Counted from the stretch's first letter, positions 19,495-31,370 are shown. The stretch: DNA of 64,000 nt from Candidatus Symbiopectobacterium sp. 'North America' (GCF_015762685.1 NZ_PEHF01000041.1:1-64000); one strand, 5' to 3'. Translations and numbers: made by a program. The notes: generated by a model from the sequence alone, not told the origin.

Positions 19495-20241
19495 CCTTTG
19501 CCACAGTAAGCCCAGGGTCTCATACCAGGCGCGTTCACTATGAGACAGATAAAACGCTGAAGGGAATATTTTTTCCCACGGATTGAGCGCGCTGGTTATG
19601 GCCAACTGATTGGCGGGGGCCGGTATAGGATGCAGCCCTTGCGCCTGGAAGAACACCATGGCTCGCGGCAGATGACTGGCTGACGTCACTAACAGAAAAG
19701 GCTGTTGCCCGATAAGGGCTGCCGTGCCCGCGGCTTCTTCTTCTGTGTCGCGCGGCGTATCCAGCGTGATGATATCCTCGCGCGGAATCCCCAGACTCTC
19801 CGCGACCAACTCAGCGGTTTGTGCGCTGGTCATCGGATTTCCCTGCGCGGCTGCGCCAGTGAAAATCAGTTTTGCGCCGGAATTGGCATGATAAAGACGC
19901 ACGCCTTCGGTCACCCGTGACAGGCTGTTGCCGATTAAATTGGCGCTCGGTGCCCACGCCGGATTGTAGGTATAGCCGCCGCCCAGCACCACGATATACG
20001 GAACTGGTGCTGCACTTGCCTGCCAGGTCGCGTAGTGGTTTTCCAACGGCAGCAGCAGCTTATCGGCGATGGGTTGCACACTCAGCAGCAATAACGCCAG
20101 CCAGGCGCAGGAAATAACGGCTTTTCCCCCTCGTTGCCAGCGCGAGAACCACAGCAGCGTCAGACCAACGCCCATCAACACCAGCAGTAACGGGAGCGGT
20201 TGCAGCAATCCGCCAACGACTTTTTTTAGGGTAAACAGCAT
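19453..20241 (-). CDS. elyC: Envelope biogenesis factor ElyC
   Basis: ElyC (YcbC) is an inner-membrane DUF218 protein needed for normal peptidoglycan synthesis at low temperature in E. coli. The 262-residue product has two N-terminal membrane segments (residues 15-30 and 39-60), then a periplasmic DUF218 domain beginning YIVVLGGGYTYNP, with FTGAAAQGNP and LLVTSASHLPRAM. Length is within three residues of E. coli. Its 3' end overlaps that of ycbJ. Confidence 0.93.
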   Translation of the reverse strand: MLFTLKKVVGGLLQPLPLLLVLMGVGLTLLWFSRWQRGGKAVISCAWLALLLLSVQPIADKLLLPLENHYATWQASAAPVPYIVVLGGGYTYNPAWAPSANLIGNSLSRVTEGVRLYHANSGAKLIFTGAAAQGNPMTSAQTAELVAESLGIPREDIITLDTPRDTEEEAAGTAALIGQQPFLLVTSASHLPRAMVFFQAQGLHPIPAPANQLAITSALNPWEKIFPSAFYLSHSERAWYETLGLLWQRLKGSETPPEAASH

Positions 20242-20429
20242 GAAATCAGGTTCCCTTTGGGTGAAAAAACGGCATCCGGCAAAATATCGTGCGGTCAGGC
20301 GGTTTATTCTCGTGCCGCCTGTGCCAGAATAACAGGTTGAAGGAAATATGGCGTTATACCCGAATACCGGGTATATGAGGGCACTCCGTGCCTCACGATC
20401 GCCCTAACGATGACGTGGAACGCAGCGCA

Positions 20430-21215
20430 ATGCAAGATCGCAATTTTAACAATATCGCCGAAAAATTTGCCCGTAATATCTATGGCACCACCAAAGGCCA
20501 GGTGCGTCAGGCGATGCTGTGGCAGGATCTGGATGCGTTGCTGAAAACATTGCCTGACCGGCTTTTGCGGATTCTTGATGCGGGCGGTGGTGAAGGGCAC
20601 ATGGCCTGCCGGTTGGCGGCTTTAGGACATCAGGTCTTGTTGTGCGATGTTTCAGATGAGATGATTCACCGCGCCAGCAGCATCGCTCAGGAACAGGGCG
20701 TAGCCGATAATATGCGTTTCGTTCACTGTGCCGCGCAGGATATTGCGGATCATGTGGCGCATCCGGCCGATTTAATCTTGTTCCATGCGGTGCTGGAATG
20801 GGTAGCCGATCCGCAGGCGATATTGCGGACGTTAACGGATTGTCTGGCACCTGACGGTGCTTTTTCGCTGATGTTTTATAATCATCATGCACTTTTGCTG
20901 CGTAATGTGGTGCTGGGTAATTTTGCCTATGTGCAAGCCGGTATGCCAAAGCGCAAACGACGTTCGCTGTCGCCGGATCATCCCCTCGATCCCCAGCAGG
21001 TTTATGGCTGGCTCGATGCGTTGGGGATGACGATTGAAGAAAAGACCGGTGTACGGGTGTTTCATGACTACTTGCAGAACAAGCAGCAACAAATCGATAA
21101 TTTCGAGGAATTGTTAGCGTTGGAACAGCGCTATTGTCGCCAGGAGCCTTTTGTTAGCCTGGGACGCTATATTCATGTCATGGCGCGTAAACGCCCTATA
21201 AAGGATGCACTATGA
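20430..21215 (+). CDS. cmoM: tRNA 5-carboxymethoxyuridine methyltransferase CmoM
   Basis: CmoM (SmtA) uses SAM to methylate the cmo5U34 of certain tRNAs. The 261-residue product has the class I methyltransferase motif [12 protein letters not shown] near residue 45 and [15 protein letters not shown]. The longer GTG start at 20388 is rejected because all relatives begin at MQDRNF. It overlaps mukF by four bases (ATGA) and leads the cmoM-mukF-mukE-mukB operon known from E. coli. Confidence 0.95.
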   Translation: MQDRNFNNIAEKFARNIYGTTKGQVRQAMLWQDLDALLKTLPDRLLRILDAGGGEGHMACRLAALGHQVLLCDVSDEMIHRASSIAQEQGVADNMRFVHCAAQDIADHVAHPADLILFHAVLEWVADPQAILRTLTDCLAPDGAFSLMFYNHHALLLRNVVLGNFAYVQAGMPKRKRRSLSPDHPLDPQQVYGWLDALGMTIEEKTGVRVFHDYLQNKQQQIDNFEELLALEQRYCRQEPFVSLGRYIHVMARKRPIKDAL

Positions 21216-22534
21216 GTGATTTTTCCCAGACAGTGCCGGAACTGGTTGCCTGGGCGCGAAAAAATGATTTTTCCCTGTCACTCCCCACCGAACGCTTGGC
21301 GTTTCTGCTGGCGATCGCCACGCTGAACGGCGAGCGGATGGATGGCGAAATGAGCGAAGGGGAACTGGTGGATGCCTTTCGTCACGTCAGCAAGGGATTT
21401 GAACAAACCCATGAAACCGTGGCAATGCGTGCCAATAACGCCATCAACGATTTGGTGCGCCAGCGTTTGGTGAATCGCTTTGTCAGTGAAATGGCGGATG
21501 GCAATGCCATCTACCGGCTGACGCCGCTTGGTATTGGCATCACCGACTATTACATCCGCCAGCGCGAATTTTCGACGCTGCGCCTGTCTATGCAACTCTC
21601 TATTGTGGCGCAGGAACTGTTGCGCGCAGCTGAGGCCGCAGAAGAGGGAGGCGATGAGTTCCACTGGCACCGTAATGTATTCGCGCCGCTTAAATATTCG
21701 GTGGCGGAAATTTTTGACAGTATCGATCTTTCTCAGAGCGTGATGGACGAGCAGCAGCAGGGGGTGAAAGATGATATCGCCGCGCTGCTGACGCAAGATT
21801 GGCGCGCCGCCATCTCCAGCTGTGAGCATTTGCTGACAGAAACGTCCGGCATCCTGCGTGAATTGCAGGACACGTTGGAAGCGGCGGGCGATAAGTTGCA
21901 AACCAGCTTGTTGCAGATCCAGGAAGCGACGATGCAGCATCCTGAGCTCGAGTTTGTCGATAAACTGGTGTTCGATTTGCAAGCCAAGCTTGACCGCATC
22001 ATCAGTTGGGGACAGCAAACTATCGATCTGTGGATTGGCTATGACAGGCACGTCCACAAGTTTATCCGTACCGCCATTGATATGGATAAAAACCGGGTAT
22101 TCGCTCAGCGCCTGCGCCAGTCGGTGCAAAATTATTTTGACCAGCCCTGGGCGTTGACCTTTGCCAATGCCGATCGTCTGCTGGACATGCGCGATGAAGA
22201 GCTGGCGCTGCGCAGTGATGAAGTGACGGGCGAATTACCGCCGGAGCTGGAGTATGAAGAATTCAGCGAAATGCGCGAACAGATCGCCGCGCTGATAGAA
22301 GCGGCGCTGCAAAAATATAAAACCAAGCGCATCCCACTCAACCTGGCGGATGTGGTACGCGATTACCTAAGTCACTATCCCCGGGCGCAGCATTTTGATG
22401 TGGCACGAATCGTGGTCGACCAGGCGGTGCGTCTGGGTGTGGCCGAAGCGGATTTCATCGGATTGCCTGCGCTATGGCAGTCAATCAATGATTACGGAGC
22501 CAAGGTACAGGCCCATGTCATCGACAACTATTGA
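21212..22534 (+). CDS. mukF: Condensin kleisin subunit MukF
   Basis: MukF is the kleisin that bridges the two MukB heads and recruits MukE in the MukBEF chromosome-organising complex. The 440-residue product equals the E. coli length. It has an N-terminal winged-helix dimer domain (start [19 protein letters not shown]), a central helical region, an acidic linker and a C-terminal winged helix. Coupled to cmoM upstream and overlapping mukE downstream by 20 bases. No lesion is seen. Confidence 0.97.
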   Translation: MSDFSQTVPELVAWARKNDFSLSLPTERLAFLLAIATLNGERMDGEMSEGELVDAFRHVSKGFEQTHETVAMRANNAINDLVRQRLVNRFVSEMADGNAIYRLTPLGIGITDYYIRQREFSTLRLSMQLSIVAQELLRAAEAAEEGGDEFHWHRNVFAPLKYSVAEIFDSIDLSQSVMDEQQQGVKDDIAALLTQDWRAAISSCEHLLTETSGILRELQDTLEAAGDKLQTSLLQIQEATMQHPELEFVDKLVFDLQAKLDRIISWGQQTIDLWIGYDRHVHKFIRTAIDMDKNRVFAQRLRQSVQNYFDQPWALTFANADRLLDMRDEELALRSDEVTGELPPELEYEEFSEMREQIAALIEAALQKYKTKRIPLNLADVVRDYLSHYPRAQHFDVARIVVDQAVRLGVAEADFIGLPALWQSINDYGAKVQAHVIDNY

Positions 22535-23237
22535 TAAAATCATGCCAGCTAAACTGGCAACGGCGTTAGCCAATACCCTGTTTCCCGCGCTCGACAGCCA
22601 ACTGCGTGCGGGGCGACATATCGGCGTGGAAGAGCTGGAGAACCATGCTTACCTGATGGATTTTCAGGACGTGTTGGAGGAGTTCTACGCACGCTATAAC
22701 GTGGAACTGATCCGCGCGCCGGAAGGTTTCTTCTATCTGCGACCGCGATCGACCACCCTGATCCCGCGTTCGGTGCTGTCCGAGTTGGACATGATGGTGG
22801 GAAAAATTCTCTGCTATCTCTACCTCAGTCCCGAACGACTGGCGCAAGAGGGCATTTTCACTCAGCAGGAACTTTATGAAGAGCTGTTGAGTCTGGCCGA
22901 TGAAAACAAGTTGCTGAAGTTGGTCAACCAGCGTTCAACCGGCTCGGATCTGGATCGGCAGAAATTGCAGGAAAAGGTCAGAACCTCGTTGAATCGCCTG
23001 CGGCGCTTGGGGATGGTCTACTTCATGGGCAACGACAGCAGCAAATTCCGTATCACCGAAGCGGCGTTCCGTTTCGGTGCCGACGTGCGCAGCGGCGATG
23101 ATGCGCGTGAAGCACAGTTGCGCATTATCCGTGATGGCGAAGCACTGCCGTTAGACAGCGGCCTGTCGTTGAACGATGAGGTCGAAGAGGGTGACAGCGT
23201 GCAAGACAATGCGGCAGAGAGTGGAGAGGAAGAATAA
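22515..23237 (+). CDS. mukE: Condensin subunit MukE
   Basis: MukE is the dimeric winged-helix partner of MukF. The 240-residue product starts [20 protein letters not shown], has the near-invariant [19 protein letters not shown] and [20 protein letters not shown] segments, and ends in the acidic tail typical of the family (SGEEE). An upstream frame from 22395 is a shadow of mukF. The stop is two bases before the mukB ATG, so the three subunits are tightly coupled. Confidence 0.97.
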   Translation: MSSTTIDKIMPAKLATALANTLFPALDSQLRAGRHIGVEELENHAYLMDFQDVLEEFYARYNVELIRAPEGFFYLRPRSTTLIPRSVLSELDMMVGKILCYLYLSPERLAQEGIFTQQELYEELLSLADENKLLKLVNQRSTGSDLDRQKLQEKVRTSLNRLRRLGMVYFMGNDSSKFRITEAAFRFGADVRSGDDAREAQLRIIRDGEALPLDSGLSLNDEVEEGDSVQDNAAESGEEE

Positions 23238-23239
23238 CA

Positions 23240-26200
23240 ATGATTGAACGCGGTAAATTTCGCTCACTGACGCTGGTCAACTGGAACGGTTTTTTTGCCC
23301 GGACGTTCGATTTGGACGAACTGGTTACCACTCTGTCCGGCGGTAACGGCGCGGGGAAATCGACGACGATGGCGGCCTTTATCACCGCGCTGATCCCCGA
23401 TTTGACGCTGCTGCATTTTCGTAACACTACCGAGGCAGGGGCCACCAGCGGCTCGCGCGATAAAGGGCTGCACGGCAAGCTGCGCGCCGGCGTGTGTTAT
23501 GCTACGTTGGATGTCGTCAATTCCCGCCATCAGCGCGTGTTGGTCGGGGTGCGCCTGCAACAGGTCGCCGGGCGCGATAAAAAGGTCGATATCAAACCCT
23601 TTGCCATTCAAGGATTGCCCACCACGTTGCAGCCGACGCAGGTGCTGACCCAGTCATTGGGCGAACGCCAGGTTCGGGTGTTGACGTTGCAAGAACTGAA
23701 AGATCGTGTGGAAGAGATGGAGGGCGTGCTGTTCAAACAGTTCAACTCCATTACCGATTACCATGCGCTGATGTTTGATTTGGGCGTGGTGCCTCGTCGG
23801 TTACGCTCTGCTTCCGATCGCAGTAAATTCTATCGTCTAATCGAAGCCTCTCTGTACGGCGGGATCTCCAGTGCCATCACCCGATCGCTGCGTGATTACT
23901 TGCTGCCGGAAAATAGCGGGGTGCGCAAGGCGTTCCAGGACATGGAAGCGGCACTGCGTGAAAACCGTATGACATTGGAAGCCATCCGGGTGACGCAATC
24001 GGATCGCGATCTATTCAAACACCTGATTTCAGAAGCCACTTCCTACGTGGCTGCTGACTATATGCGCCATGCCAATGAGCGACGGGTGCATTTGGATGGT
24101 GCGCTGGCGCTGCGTCATGACCTGTTTGGTTGCCGCAAGCAGTTGGTGCATGAGCAGTACCGCCATGTGAAAATGGCGCGTGAGTTGGCGGAACAAACGG
24201 ACGCCGAAAGCGATTTGGAAACCGATCACCAGGCTGCCAGCGACCACCTTAATCTGGTGCAAACGGCGTTGCGTCAGCAGGAAAAGATTGAGCGTTACGA
24301 CGCCGATCTGGAAGAACTGCGTTCACGTTTGGAAGAGCAGGACATCGTGGTAGAAGAAGAGCGCGAGCAGCTCGAAGAGAACGACGCGCGCGCCCAGGCT
24401 GCCGAGCAGGAAGTGGATGAACTGAAAAGCCAGCTCGCCGACTACCAGCAGGCGCTGGACGTGCAGCAGACCCGTGCGATCCAGTACCAGCAGGCGCAAC
24501 AGGCATTGGAGCGGGCTCGCTCGCTCTGCCAGTTGCCGGACTTAACGGCGGATAACGCCGATGAGTGGCTGAAAACCTTCCACGCGCGGGAGCAGGAGGC
24601 GACCGAGCTGTTGCTGCAACTGGAACAAACCCTGAGCGTTTCCGATGCGGCACATAACCAGTTTGAACAAGCCTATCAGCTAGTCTGCAAGATTGTGGGT
24701 AACGTTTCGCGCAGCGAAGCCTGGCAAGCGGCGCGTGATGTACTGCGCGACATCACCTCGCAGCGCTATCAGGCAGAACGTGTGCATCCTTTGCGTGGTC
24801 GTCTGACCGAACTGGAACAGCGCCTGCGCGAGCAGCAAGAAGCGGAACGTCTGCTGCAAGAGTTTGGCAAACGCTATGGTCAGCCCTGTGAGCCGGAAGA
24901 GTTGGACAGCTTGCAGCAGGAACTGGAGCTGAAGATTGAAACCCTCTCTGCGCTGGTCGCGGAAGCCGGGGAGCGTCGTTTGGCGCTGCGTCAGGAGCTG
25001 GAGCAGACCCAGCAACAAATCCAGACATTAACCGCGCGTGCACCGGTGTGGCTGGCTGCGCAGGAAGCCTTGACGCAATTAAGTGAACAGAGCGGGGCAA
25101 CCTTTGCTGATGGTCAGGAAGTGACCGAGCATTTGCAGCAACTGCTGGAGCGCGAGCGTGAAATCACGGTCGAGCGTGATGAGGTAGCGGCGCGCAAACG
25201 TCACATCGACGATCAAATCGAGCGGTTAAGTCAGCCAGGTGGTGCGGAAGATACGCGTATGGCGGCGCTGGTAGAACGCTTTGGCGGCGTGTTGCTGTCC
25301 GAAATTTATGATGACGTGACGCTCGACGATGCGCCGTACTACTCCGCGCTCTACGGGCCATCACGCCATGGTATCGTTGTGGCCGATCTGTCGCTGGTGC
25401 GTGAGCAGCTTGAAGGGTTGGAGGACTGTCCGGAAGATCTCTATCTGATCGAAGGGGATCCGCAATCGTTCGATGACAGCGTCTTTGCAGTAGAAGAGTT
25501 ACAAAAAGCGGTGGTGGTTAAAATCGCCGATCGCCAGTGGCGCTATTCACGTTTCCCTGAAGTGCCGTTGTTTGGTCGCGCGGCGCGCGAAAACCGGCTG
25601 GAGAGTCTGCGCGACGAACGTGAAGCGCTGGCAGAGCAGTACGCCACGCTGTCGTTTGACGTGCAGAAGACGCAGCGTTTGCATCAAGCCTTCAGCCGTT
25701 TTATCGGTTCTCATCTGGCTATTGCGTTCGATGACGATCCTGAGGCGGCGCTGCGTCCCTTGAGCTCGCGTCGCGGCGAGTTGGACCGTGCCATCAACAA
25801 TTTTGACGCTGAAAACCAGCAGCAACGTCAGCAATACGACCAGGTTAAAGAGTGTGTTTCATTGCTGAATCGCCTGATCCCACGCGTCAGCCTGCTGTGT
25901 GATGATACCTTACACGACCGGATCGAGGAGATTCGCGACGAACTGGATGCCGCAGAAGAGTCCGCGCATTTTATTACGCAGCACGGTGCGTTGTTGGTGA
26001 AACTGGAGCCGCTGGTGGCGGTGCTGCAAAGCGATCCACAGCAGCATGAACAGCTACGAGCACAGTACACCCAGGCGCAAAGTGCACAGCGTCAGGCGAA
26101 ACAGCAGGCGTTTGCCTTAACGGAAGTGGTGCAACGGCGTCCTCATTTCAGCTATAGCGACTCAGCGGACATGCTGGGGGAAAATGCCGATTTGAATGAC

Positions 26201-27679
26201 AAATTGCGCCAACGGTTGGATCAGGCAGAAACCGAGCGTACCCGTTCGCGTGAACAATTGCGTCAGCAGCAGGCGCAGTTAACGCAGTACAGCCAGGTGC
26301 AGGCTTCGTTGCGCAGTGCGCATGACGCCAAAAATGAAATGCACAAAGAGCTTATTCAGGAGTTGCAGGAGATCGGCGTGCGCGCGGATGCGGATGCAGA
26401 GGCTAGCGCCCGCACTCGCCGTGATGAATTGCATGCCGCCTTGAATGCCAACCGTACGCGCCGTAATCAGTTGGAGAAGCAGATTACCTTCTGTGAAGCG
26501 GAAATGGATGGCTTGCAGAAAAAATTGCGCAAAGTGGAACGTGATTATCACCAGATGCGCGAACAGGTGGTGACCGCGAAAGCGGGCTGGTGTGCCGTCA
26601 TGCGTCTGGTGAAAGACAATGGCATGGAGCGCCGTTTACACCGTCGTGAACTGGCCTACATGGACGCTGACGAATTGCGTTCCATGTCGGATAAAGCGCT
26701 GGGGGCATTGCGACTGGCGGTTGCGGATAATGAACATCTGCGTGACGTGCTGCGCGCATCGGAAGATCCAAAGCGGCCTGAGCGCAAAGTGCAGTTCTAT
26801 ATCGCGGTTTATCAGCATCTGTGTGAGCGTATTCGTCAGGACATTATTCGTACTGATGATCCGGTTGAAGCCATTGAGCAGATGGAAATTGAACTCAACC
26901 GTCTGACGGAAGAACTGACCGCGCGTGAGAAAACGCTGGCGATCAGTTCCAAGAGCGTGGCAAACATTATTCGCAAAACCATCCAGCGTGAGCAAAACCG
27001 TATACGCATGCTGAACCAGGGCTTGCAGGCGGTTGCGTTTGGGCAGGTGAAAAGTGTGCGCTTGAACGTCAACGTGCGTGAAACACACACCACGCTGCTC
27101 AACGTGCTCTCGGAACAGCAAGAGATGCATCAGGATCTGTTCAGCAGCAACCGGTTGACCTTCTCGGAAGCGCTGGCAAAACTTTACCAGCGCCTCAACC
27201 CTGAAGTGGATATGGGGCAACGCACGCCGCAAACCATCGGTGAGGAGTTGCTCGATTACCGCAACTACCTTGAGATGGAGGTGGAGGTTAATCGCGGTGC
27301 CGATGGCTGGTTGCGTGCAGAGAGTGGCGCGCTTTCCACCGGTGAAGCGATCGGGACCGGGATGTCGATTCTGGTGATGGTGGTACAGAGCTGGGAAGAT
27401 GAATCCAAACGCTTGCGCAGCAAAGATATTATCCCGTGTCGTTTGCTGTTCCTCGATGAAGCTGCGCGTCTGGATGCGAAATCCATCGCTACGTTATTCG
27501 AACTGTGCGAGCGGTTGGAAATGCAACTGGTGATTGCTGCACCGGAAAACATCAGTCCGGAAAAAGGCACCACCTATAAGCTGGTGCGTAAAGTGTTCCA
27601 GAATCAGGAGCATGTGCACGTGGTCGGACTGCGAGGTTTTGGCAGTGAGAATGAAGCGCCGCAGGTACAGGCATCGTAG
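23240..27679 (+). CDS. mukB: Chromosome partition protein MukB (SMC-like ATPase)
   Basis: MukB is the SMC-type motor of the MukBEF condensin, which compacts and helps segregate the chromosome. The 1479-residue product is close to E. coli's 1486. Walker A is GGNGAGKST at 34-42. Long coiled coils (about 300-670 and 850-1110) flank a globular hinge, and the C-terminal head carries the signature [10 protein letters not shown] near 1365 and Walker [12 protein letters not shown] near 1404. At 4.4 kb it is the largest gene here and has no frameshift or stop, which matters for judging sequence quality. Confidence 0.98.
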   Translation: MIERGKFRSLTLVNWNGFFARTFDLDELVTTLSGGNGAGKSTTMAAFITALIPDLTLLHFRNTTEAGATSGSRDKGLHGKLRAGVCYATLDVVNSRHQRVLVGVRLQQVAGRDKKVDIKPFAIQGLPTTLQPTQVLTQSLGERQVRVLTLQELKDRVEEMEGVLFKQFNSITDYHALMFDLGVVPRRLRSASDRSKFYRLIEASLYGGISSAITRSLRDYLLPENSGVRKAFQDMEAALRENRMTLEAIRVTQSDRDLFKHLISEATSYVAADYMRHANERRVHLDGALALRHDLFGCRKQLVHEQYRHVKMARELAEQTDAESDLETDHQAASDHLNLVQTALRQQEKIERYDADLEELRSRLEEQDIVVEEEREQLEENDARAQAAEQEVDELKSQLADYQQALDVQQTRAIQYQQAQQALERARSLCQLPDLTADNADEWLKTFHAREQEATELLLQLEQTLSVSDAAHNQFEQAYQLVCKIVGNVSRSEAWQAARDVLRDITSQRYQAERVHPLRGRLTELEQRLREQQEAERLLQEFGKRYGQPCEPEELDSLQQELELKIETLSALVAEAGERRLALRQELEQTQQQIQTLTARAPVWLAAQEALTQLSEQSGATFADGQEVTEHLQQLLEREREITVERDEVAARKRHIDDQIERLSQPGGAEDTRMAALVERFGGVLLSEIYDDVTLDDAPYYSALYGPSRHGIVVADLSLVREQLEGLEDCPEDLYLIEGDPQSFDDSVFAVEELQKAVVVKIADRQWRYSRFPEVPLFGRAARENRLESLRDEREALAEQYATLSFDVQKTQRLHQAFSRFIGSHLAIAFDDDPEAALRPLSSRRGELDRAINNFDAENQQQRQQYDQVKECVSLLNRLIPRVSLLCDDTLHDRIEEIRDELDAAEESAHFITQHGALLVKLEPLVAVLQSDPQQHEQLRAQYTQAQSAQRQAKQQAFALTEVVQRRPHFSYSDSADMLGENADLNDKLRQRLDQAETERTRSREQLRQQQAQLTQYSQVQASLRSAHDAKNEMHKELIQELQEIGVRADADAEASARTRRDELHAALNANRTRRNQLEKQITFCEAEMDGLQKKLRKVERDYHQMREQVVTAKAGWCAVMRLVKDNGMERRLHRRELAYMDADELRSMSDKALGALRLAVADNEHLRDVLRASEDPKRPERKVQFYIAVYQHLCERIRQDIIRTDDPVEAIEQMEIELNRLTEELTAREKTLAISSKSVANIIRKTIQREQNRIRMLNQGLQAVAFGQVKSVRLNVNVRETHTTLLNVLSEQQEMHQDLFSSNRLTFSEALAKLYQRLNPEVDMGQRTPQTIGEELLDYRNYLEMEVEVNRGADGWLRAESGALSTGEAIGTGMSILVMVVQSWEDESKRLRSKDIIPCRLLFLDEAARLDAKSIATLFELCERLEMQLVIAAPENISPEKGTTYKLVRKVFQNQEHVHVVGLRGFGSENEAPQVQAS

Positions 27680-27730
27680 CGGAACGCTTACGGTATGACG
27701 TGCAGAAATTGTGCCAGACCTGCTTGAAAC

Positions 27731-27812
27731 CGTCATTCCCGCGAAAGCGGGAATCTCGTGCAGAAGAAACGCGTTTATTCTTTCAGAGATCTCCGGCTTT
27801 CGCCGAGGTTGA
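27731..27812. repeat. Dispersed intergenic repeat, copy 2
   Basis: CGTCATTCCCGCGAAAGCGG, then a CAGAGATCTCC box and GGCTTTCGCCGAGGTTGAC, matching 18299-18382 block by block with substitutions in the middle. A partial echo (GTCGAGGATGACA) follows. It lies between the mukB stop and its terminator. Confidence 0.75.
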
Positions 27813-27865
27813 CAAGAGGGACGTCGAGGATGACAAGTTGTTGACGTGACGTAGTCATCAGTCTG

Positions 27866-27895
27866 AGAGGCCGTGTTAAACGGCCTCTTTTTTTG
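27866..27895 (+). terminator. Terminator of the cmoM-mukFEB operon
   Basis: GAGGCCG / CGGCCTC stem with an eight-base loop and a run of seven or more Ts. The remaining sequence to ldtD (about 270 bp) holds no gene. Confidence 0.85.
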
Positions 27896-27986
27896 TCTCT
27901 TAATTTCCCTAATTTGCGCTGTGCACATGACGGACCAGTGAAATAAACCTGAGGGAAGTGGCGAAAAAAACATTGTCTCTTTATAT

Positions 27987-28005
27987 ACTAATGATAATGA
28001 TGAGC
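27987..28005 (+). promoter_or_regulatory. Fur-box-like sequence upstream of ldtD
   Basis: ACTAATGATAATGATGAGC matches the Fur consensus at 14 of 19 positions, a slightly better score than the site at 7755. No iron role for ldtD is known, so chance in an AT-rich gap is a real alternative. Confidence 0.35.
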
Positions 28006-28170
28006 GAATAATTAAAGTGGCAGGTCATCTCAACGTTTTGCGCTATTTGATGACAATCAGTTTCTTCATAACGTGAATTAGGGAGTCATATCCATTGGAC
28101 CTCGTGGCTTTCATTGCCGATAAAAATATCGTGGCTGATATCGCGTTTAGTGAATACAGGGGATGAATGG

Positions 28171-29889
28171 ATGTTGTTATGTGAGCAAAAAGCGCAGAGC
28201 ACACTGTGCCGTGTTGGTGCGCTGTGGGCCTTGAGCCTGTTTTCTTTCTGTGCGTTGTCGGCTAGCGGGCTGGCGGCGGTAATTCCCCATGCAGCGACGG
28301 GTGTCTCTTCGCACACCGCAGGCTCTGCGTCTCATGAAACCAGCGCGGCGGCGTTACAGGGGTTGGCGGCGAAAGGCGTTAAACCGCATTATCTTTCAGA
28401 AATCACCGCACTCTACGCATTGCATCCGGCATAACGACTGTGGGCGGATGAGCACGCCGTGGTGCAGCTTCAGCAACAGTTGGCGGAAGTCGCGCTGTCA
28501 GGGATTCAGCCGCAGTTCACGCAATGGGTGACCTGGTTGACCGATGCCAGTATCAACGGGATGGCGCGCGACGTTCTGTTGTCGGATGCCATGCTGGGCT
28601 ATCTGCAATTTGTTGACGGCGTGGAGCGTAACGGAACCGACTGGCTCTACAGCAGCGTCCCCTACCGTTTGCAATCGCCTGCGCGCGTGGAGCAATGGCG
28701 GCAGGCACTGGTCGCGGGCAACAGAGCTGGTTTTGTTTCATCGCTTGCACCGCGCCATTCACAATATGCCAAGATGCATCAGGCGTTAAAAACGCTGTTG
28801 TTGGATACGCGTCCCTGGCCGGTGTTGACGATGTCGGGTACCTTGCGTCCCGAACAGCAAAACAATGATCTGGCCGTGCTGCGTGAAATACTGCAACGCA
28901 CCGGTATGCTTGACACGTCAGGGACCATCACCTTGTTCAATGAGCAACCTGCTGCTACCGATGCGGCTGCTCCGTCATCGGATACCTATACGGGCGATCT
29001 GGTCGAGGGGGTCAAGCGCTTCCAGCAGTGGCAAGGGTTAGACGCCGACGGCGTCATTGGCAAGCGGACGCGGGATTGGCTGAATGTTTCTCCGCAAACC
29101 CGTGCAGCGCTGCTGGCGCTTAATATTCAACGCCTGCGTCTGGTGCCGGATAATGTGAGCACCGGCATCATGGTGAACATCCCAGATTATTCGCTGAACT
29201 ATTATCAAAATGGTACGCAGCGGCTCTCTTCGCGTGTGATTGTTGGACAACCGAAACGCAAAACGCCGTTGCTGAGCAGTTCATTGTATAACGTGGTGGT
29301 CAACCCTCCGTGGAACGTGGCCACTACGCTGATTCGTCAGGATATCGTCCCCAAAGTTATCAAGGATCCCAGCTATTTGCAGCGCAATAATTATACACTG
29401 CTCTCTGGCTGGCATTCCGAAGCGGAGACCATCGATCCGACGATGATTGACTGGTCCATGGTGTCGGCCGATCGTTTCCCGTATCGCATTCGCCAGGCTC
29501 CCGGTGCCAATAACTCGTTGGGGCGGTATAAATTCAATATGCCCAATTGCGAAGCGATTTACTTGCACGACACGCCGAATCATGGGCTGTTCCAGCGCGA
29601 CATTCGCGCGCTCAGTTCGGGCTGCGTGCGCGTGAACAAAGCTTCCGAACTGGCTGGGCTGCTGTTGCAGGATGCTGGTTGGAACGATGCGCGTATTTCC
29701 TCCACGCTGGCGCAGGGAAATACCACCTATGTGCCGGTCAAACAGCGTATTCCGGTCAATCTGTACTATTTGACGGCCTGGGTAGCCGACGACGGCAAAC
29801 CCCAGTTTCGTACAGATATTTACAATTATGATGATACGGTAAAATGCGGGGCGAGCATCCTGGGCAAGGCAGGGCAACTGCTCCAGTAA
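28171..29889 (+). pseudogene. ldtD: L,D-transpeptidase LdtD (YcbB), in-frame TAA
   Basis: LdtD makes 3-3 cross-links in peptidoglycan and is part of the envelope-stress response. Read through, the frame gives 572 residues (E. coli 615): an N-terminal export signal (residues 10-40), a scaffold region, a peptidoglycan-binding segment ([20 protein letters not shown]) and the YkuD catalytic domain with HDTPNHGLF and the nucleophile in SSGCVRV. Codon 88 is TAA (28432-28434), after the signal and before RLWADEH. The 476-codon remainder contains the catalytic site but would have no export signal if started at the GTG at 28459. mepK and gloC follow in the conserved order. Confidence 0.88.
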
Positions 29890-30063
29890 CCGCTGATATT
29901 CTGGGGCGTTAGCGCTGTCACAGGGTTTAAATCGTAGCGGGGGATCAACGCGATCCTCCGCATACCCTGTAGTAAAACGGGTTGACTCCAATGCACTGCA
30001 CGGTTATAGTGAAAAATCGAGCATTTTTTTCGTCGTTATGCCTTTTAAGCAGGGGCACACTTC

Positions 30064-30612
30064 ATGGAATTCATCGATCATCATCGCCGCAGATGGCTGG
30101 CGCTGGGTGGGGCCGCGTTGGGCGCAGCCATGCTACCGGGGCAGGCGTTTGCCACGCTATCAACCCCACGTCCACGTATTCTCACGCTAGCAAACCTCAA
30201 TACCGGCGAGTACCTTAAAACTGAATTCTTCGATGGCCGCCGTTACAACAAAGATGAATTGTTCCGTCTGAACCACTTCTTCCGTGATTATCGCGCCAAT
30301 AAAATCAAAACCATCGATCCTGCGCTGTTTGACCAACTCTATCGCTTGCAGGTGATGTTAGGCACCAACAAACCGGTGCAGTTGATTTCGGGGTACCGCT
30401 CGGTGGACACCAACAATGAAATGCGCAGCCATTCGCGCGGCGTGGCCAAACAGAGCTATCACACCAAAGGGCAGGAGATGGATTTTCACATCGAGGGTGT
30501 GCAACTGGCCAATATTCGCAAAGCGGCGCTGAAACTGAAGGCGGGTGGCGTAGGCTACTATCCGAAAAGTAATTTCGTGCACATTGATACCGGGCCGACG
30601 CGGAGCTGGTAA
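30064..30612 (+). CDS. mepK: Murein endopeptidase MepK (YcbK)
   Basis: MepK is a zinc-dependent endopeptidase that cleaves peptidoglycan cross-links, with a preference for the 3-3 links made by L,D-transpeptidases. The 182-residue product equals the E. coli length. It has a twin-arginine-type export signal (HHRRRWLALGGAALGAAM), then a peptidase M15-like DUF882 domain with SGYRSVDTN, RSHSRGVAKQSYHTKGQEMD (likely metal ligands His and Asp) and FVHIDTGP. It is intact although ldtD, which makes its preferred substrate, is broken just upstream. Confidence 0.94.
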   Translation: MEFIDHHRRRWLALGGAALGAAMLPGQAFATLSTPRPRILTLANLNTGEYLKTEFFDGRRYNKDELFRLNHFFRDYRANKIKTIDPALFDQLYRLQVMLGTNKPVQLISGYRSVDTNNEMRSHSRGVAKQSYHTKGQEMDFHIEGVQLANIRKAALKLKAGGVGYYPKSNFVHIDTGPTRSW

Positions 30613-30694
30613 CCCTTAACGCTAATAGGCCCTGCGGCCTGACCGTGTCATGATGATGGTCACATAAGGGTGCTTTTTCGTGAAGTGGAGTGCT

Positions 30695-31327
30695 ATGAAA
30701 TACCAGATTGTTCTCGTGACGACGTTCAGCCAAAACTGTACGTTGTTATGGTGTGAGGAAACCCGCGACGCGGCGATTGTTGACCCCGGTGGCGAAGCGG
30801 AAAAAATCAAACGTGCCGTCGCGCAGTGCGACATCAAGGTATCGCAAATCCTGTTGACGCATGGACATCTCGATCACGTCGGTGCGGCTCAGCAACTGGC
30901 CGATCACTATCAGGTGCCGATTATCGGCCCACATCCCGCTGATGCCTTCTGGCTTGATGGTTTGCCCGCACAGAGCCGCATGTTTGGCCTGACAGAGTGT
31001 GCGCCGTTAACACCGACGCGCTGGTTGCAAGAAGGGGATTCGGTGACGATAGGTAACACTGAGCTGTCCGTGTTGCACTGTCCGGGACATACGCCGGGCC
31101 ACGTGGTGTTTATTGACAAAGTATCGCGTTTGGCGCAGGTGGGCGATGTGATCTTTAATGGCGGTGTAGGGCGCAGTGATTTCCCGCAGGGCGATCATCA
31201 GGCATTGATTACGTCTATCCGCACCAAGCTCTTCCCACTCGGGGATGATATCACCTTTATTCCTGGACACGGCCCGATGTCGACGCTGGGGCCGGAGCGT
31301 AAGACCAATCCTTTTGTGCATGATTAA
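30695..31327 (+). CDS. gloC: Type II glyoxalase GloC (YcbL)
   Basis: GloC hydrolyses S-lactoylglutathione in methylglyoxal detoxification. The 210-residue metallo-beta-lactamase fold protein has the metal motif THGHLDHVG near residue 56, then [28 protein letters not shown] and FIPGHGP. GTGGAG before 30695 and the family start favour this ATG over the GTG at 30680. It is about five residues shorter than E. coli at the C-terminus, which is unlikely to matter. Confidence 0.93.
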   Translation: MKYQIVLVTTFSQNCTLLWCEETRDAAIVDPGGEAEKIKRAVAQCDIKVSQILLTHGHLDHVGAAQQLADHYQVPIIGPHPADAFWLDGLPAQSRMFGLTECAPLTPTRWLQEGDSVTIGNTELSVLHCPGHTPGHVVFIDKVSRLAQVGDVIFNGGVGRSDFPQGDHQALITSIRTKLFPLGDDITFIPGHGPMSTLGPERKTNPFVHD

Positions 31328-31333
31328 TGCACA

Positions 31334-31360
31334 GGCATCCCCCGACTAGCAGGGGATGCC
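31334..31360. terminator. Hairpin between convergent gloC and aspC
   Basis: GGCATCCCC / GGGGATGCC, nine pairs, placed between the two stop codons. There is no strong U-run on either strand, so terminator function is likely but not certain. Confidence 0.6.
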
Positions 31361-31370
31361 TTACAGCATA

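Noticed and set aside
24249-24653. Several long minus-strand ORFs within mukB
   Set aside because: They arise from the GC-rich, codon-biased coiled-coil sequence of mukB; low-complexity Arg/Ala/Pro composition.
27846-27858. Second matS site near mukB (GTGACGTAGTCAT)
   Set aside because: Two consensus positions fail (Y and the last C), and it is part of the degenerate end of the dispersed repeat.
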